This document shows, one piece after another, positions 27,377 through 28,367 of a stretch of 28,367 nucleotides of DNA (the stretch's first letter is position 1; each line of letters opens with the position of its first letter). The notes under the pieces are model-generated. The model searched no databases. It saw nothing but the letters and a program-made list of their open reading frames with translations, and was not told the DNA's origin. This stretch comes from Chara braunii (taxonomy: Eukaryota; Streptophyta; Charophyceae; Charales; Characeae): positions 848,429 to 876,795 of the forward strand of contig BFEA01000023.1 of the NCBI GenBank assembly GCA_003427395.1, written 5' to 3'. The translations under genes were made by a program, and so were the position numbers.

Positions 27377-27610
27377 TTGTCCCAAGCAAAGAGACAAATT
27401 AACCCTTTCTGTGTCAGCAGTGTGCCAAATTCCCCATCGTGTCCCTAAAATGTACCCAGAATAAATATACCTCCACCTCCTTCTTCTCCTCCGCCTCCTT
27501 CGTCACCGCCGTCATGCCGTCGTTACTCCATCACCTTGACGAATGCATCAAGCCTGTCCACTCACCCCCATACTGAACTGAAAGGCCATGATAAGTGTCA
27601 TCGCCACGCA

Positions 27611-27671
27611 CAGTAATAATTATAATAATTACATTATTATACTTATAAATTATAATTATAATTATAATTAT
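27611..27671. repeat. (ATT)n/AT-rich run
   Basis: AATAATTATAAT-type AT-rich repeat. Confidence 0.9.
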
Positions 27672-27702
27672 GGGGCCTGCCAGTAGGTGGCTGAATACTG
27701 AC

Positions 27703-27836
27703 CCGGGCAGGCGAACACGTGACGCAGTCCCGTGCCATGATCAGAAAGTCCTCCTTATACCCGATCTCTCCCATGAGAGTATCCATCATCTGAGTAAGAA
27801 CAGCTGGCAGTTGATCTGGCGCGTCCTCCTTATTCT
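27703..27836 (-). CDS. Possible internal exon of an unidentified gene
   Basis: An open minus-strand frame with balanced composition encodes APDQLPAVLTQMMDTLMGEI and DFLIMARDCVTCSPAR. It is bounded by a pyrimidine-containing acceptor (CATCTCTTAATAG before 27836) and a donor CCCGG/GTCAGT after 27703. The frame stays open across it, whereas the flanks are AT-rich and noncoding. No family is recognised, and no companion exons were found in the window. Confidence 0.3.
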
Positions 27837-27897
27837 CTATTAAGAGATGGTAAACAGTCAAATCAGGCAACAAACAGAATTCCAATTTAGTCAACAA

Positions 27898-28147
27898 TTA
27901 TAATCTTCTACTTTCGAAATAAATAAATAGAAATATAAAATAGTAAAATAATAATCAAATGCGTAAATAATAATGAAAAAGTTGGTCAAATTTCTTACCT
28001 ACCAAACAATCAAAATTCCGACGTACGACACAAATTATGAACAGTCAAGAAATTTAATTTTCAATATGGGTCGCACCAAAAGGTAACCCGCATCTATCAA
28101 TCCAGCAAATTAGAGTTGAAAGTAGACGCAAAGTGAGTGGCTTGCTG
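27898..28147. other. AT-rich, no gene seen
   Basis: AT-rich noncoding sequence with AATAAATAAATAG and ATAATAATGA stretches. Confidence 0.5.
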
Positions 28148-28171
28148 CTTTCTTTCTTTCTTTCTTTCTTT
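28148..28171. repeat. (TTTC)n microsatellite
   Basis: About six CTTT units. Confidence 0.92.
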
Positions 28172-28305
28172 CCGTCTCATTAATGAAACAAGTGAGGTGC
28201 GTTGCGTAAAGTCTCTGAGGATCCCAAACAGCTAGGCGGCCATTTGCTAGGGCGAACGGCCATACCTTTTTGTGGTTTCCTGTATATATATATGTATATA
28301 TTTGA

Positions 28306-28307
<2 letters not shown>

Positions 28308-28367
<60 letters not shown>
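28308..28367. repeat. (TA)n microsatellite at window end
   Basis: A TA run that reaches the last base of the window, preceded by a shorter interrupted TA stretch (28283-28300). Confidence 0.96.

Overview
The window is nuclear eukaryotic DNA, rich in repeats and poor in genes. The host looks like a green-lineage organism, and a streptophyte alga such as Chara is my best guess (low to moderate confidence). Two things point there: the style of the Ty3/gypsy polyprotein, and a U6 snRNA-derived copy whose 5' part carries the plant-type GACATCCG instead of the animal form. There is no prokaryotic gene organisation, rRNA operon or CRISPR array. Dinucleotide runs, poly(A) runs and minisatellites are everywhere. 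A 654-base assembly gap and one sequencing-library junction sequence show that it is a draft scaffold.

Layout. 1-3.45 kb: microsatellites, a diverged tandem duplication, inverted repeats, a 520-bp foldback (MITE-like) element and a 49-bp minisatellite. 3.46-9.06 kb, minus strand: a decayed Ty3/gypsy retrotransposon with domains in the order gag, zinc knuckle, protease, reverse transcriptase, RNase H, integrase, C-terminal module. Nine in-frame stops and two opposing frame changes break it. 9.09-11.58 kb, same strand and directly upstream of gag: a packed head-to-tail series of small decayed ORFs, at least four of which are copies of one roughly 130-residue module that I do not recognise. 12.36-13.43 kb: another broken unknown gene on the same strand. 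13.4-17.7 kb: a chain of different minisatellites. One of them is interrupted by a GC-rich hAT-like element with an 8-bp target duplication and an internal assembly gap. 18.2-18.5 kb: a promoter-like block on the minus strand (TATA box plus inverted modules).

19.4-20.05 kb holds a tRNA-like promoter head and, further on, a sequence that folds like a type III hammerhead ribozyme with a damaged core. At 20,488-20,525 an intact mate-pair junction adapter (two back-to-back Tn5 mosaic ends) sits between microsatellites, so linkage across this point is unproven. 22.0-24.9 kb holds dispersed duplications, two copies of a tRNA-derived SINE family in opposite orientation, and a chimeric U6 retropseudogene with A-rich tail and target-site duplication. 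Together these imply LINE-type retrotransposition in the host. 25.28-26.81 kb, minus strand, is the only long intact reading frame: a 510-residue protein with a disordered N-terminus, a helical middle, a decapeptide-repeat domain and a Lys/Gln/Glu-rich tail. 27.7-27.84 kb may be an internal exon. The window ends in a (TA)n run.

Apart from the intact 510-residue ORF, nothing here looks like a working cellular pathway. The rest is mobile-element and satellite biology. The most unusual item is the module array upstream of gag.
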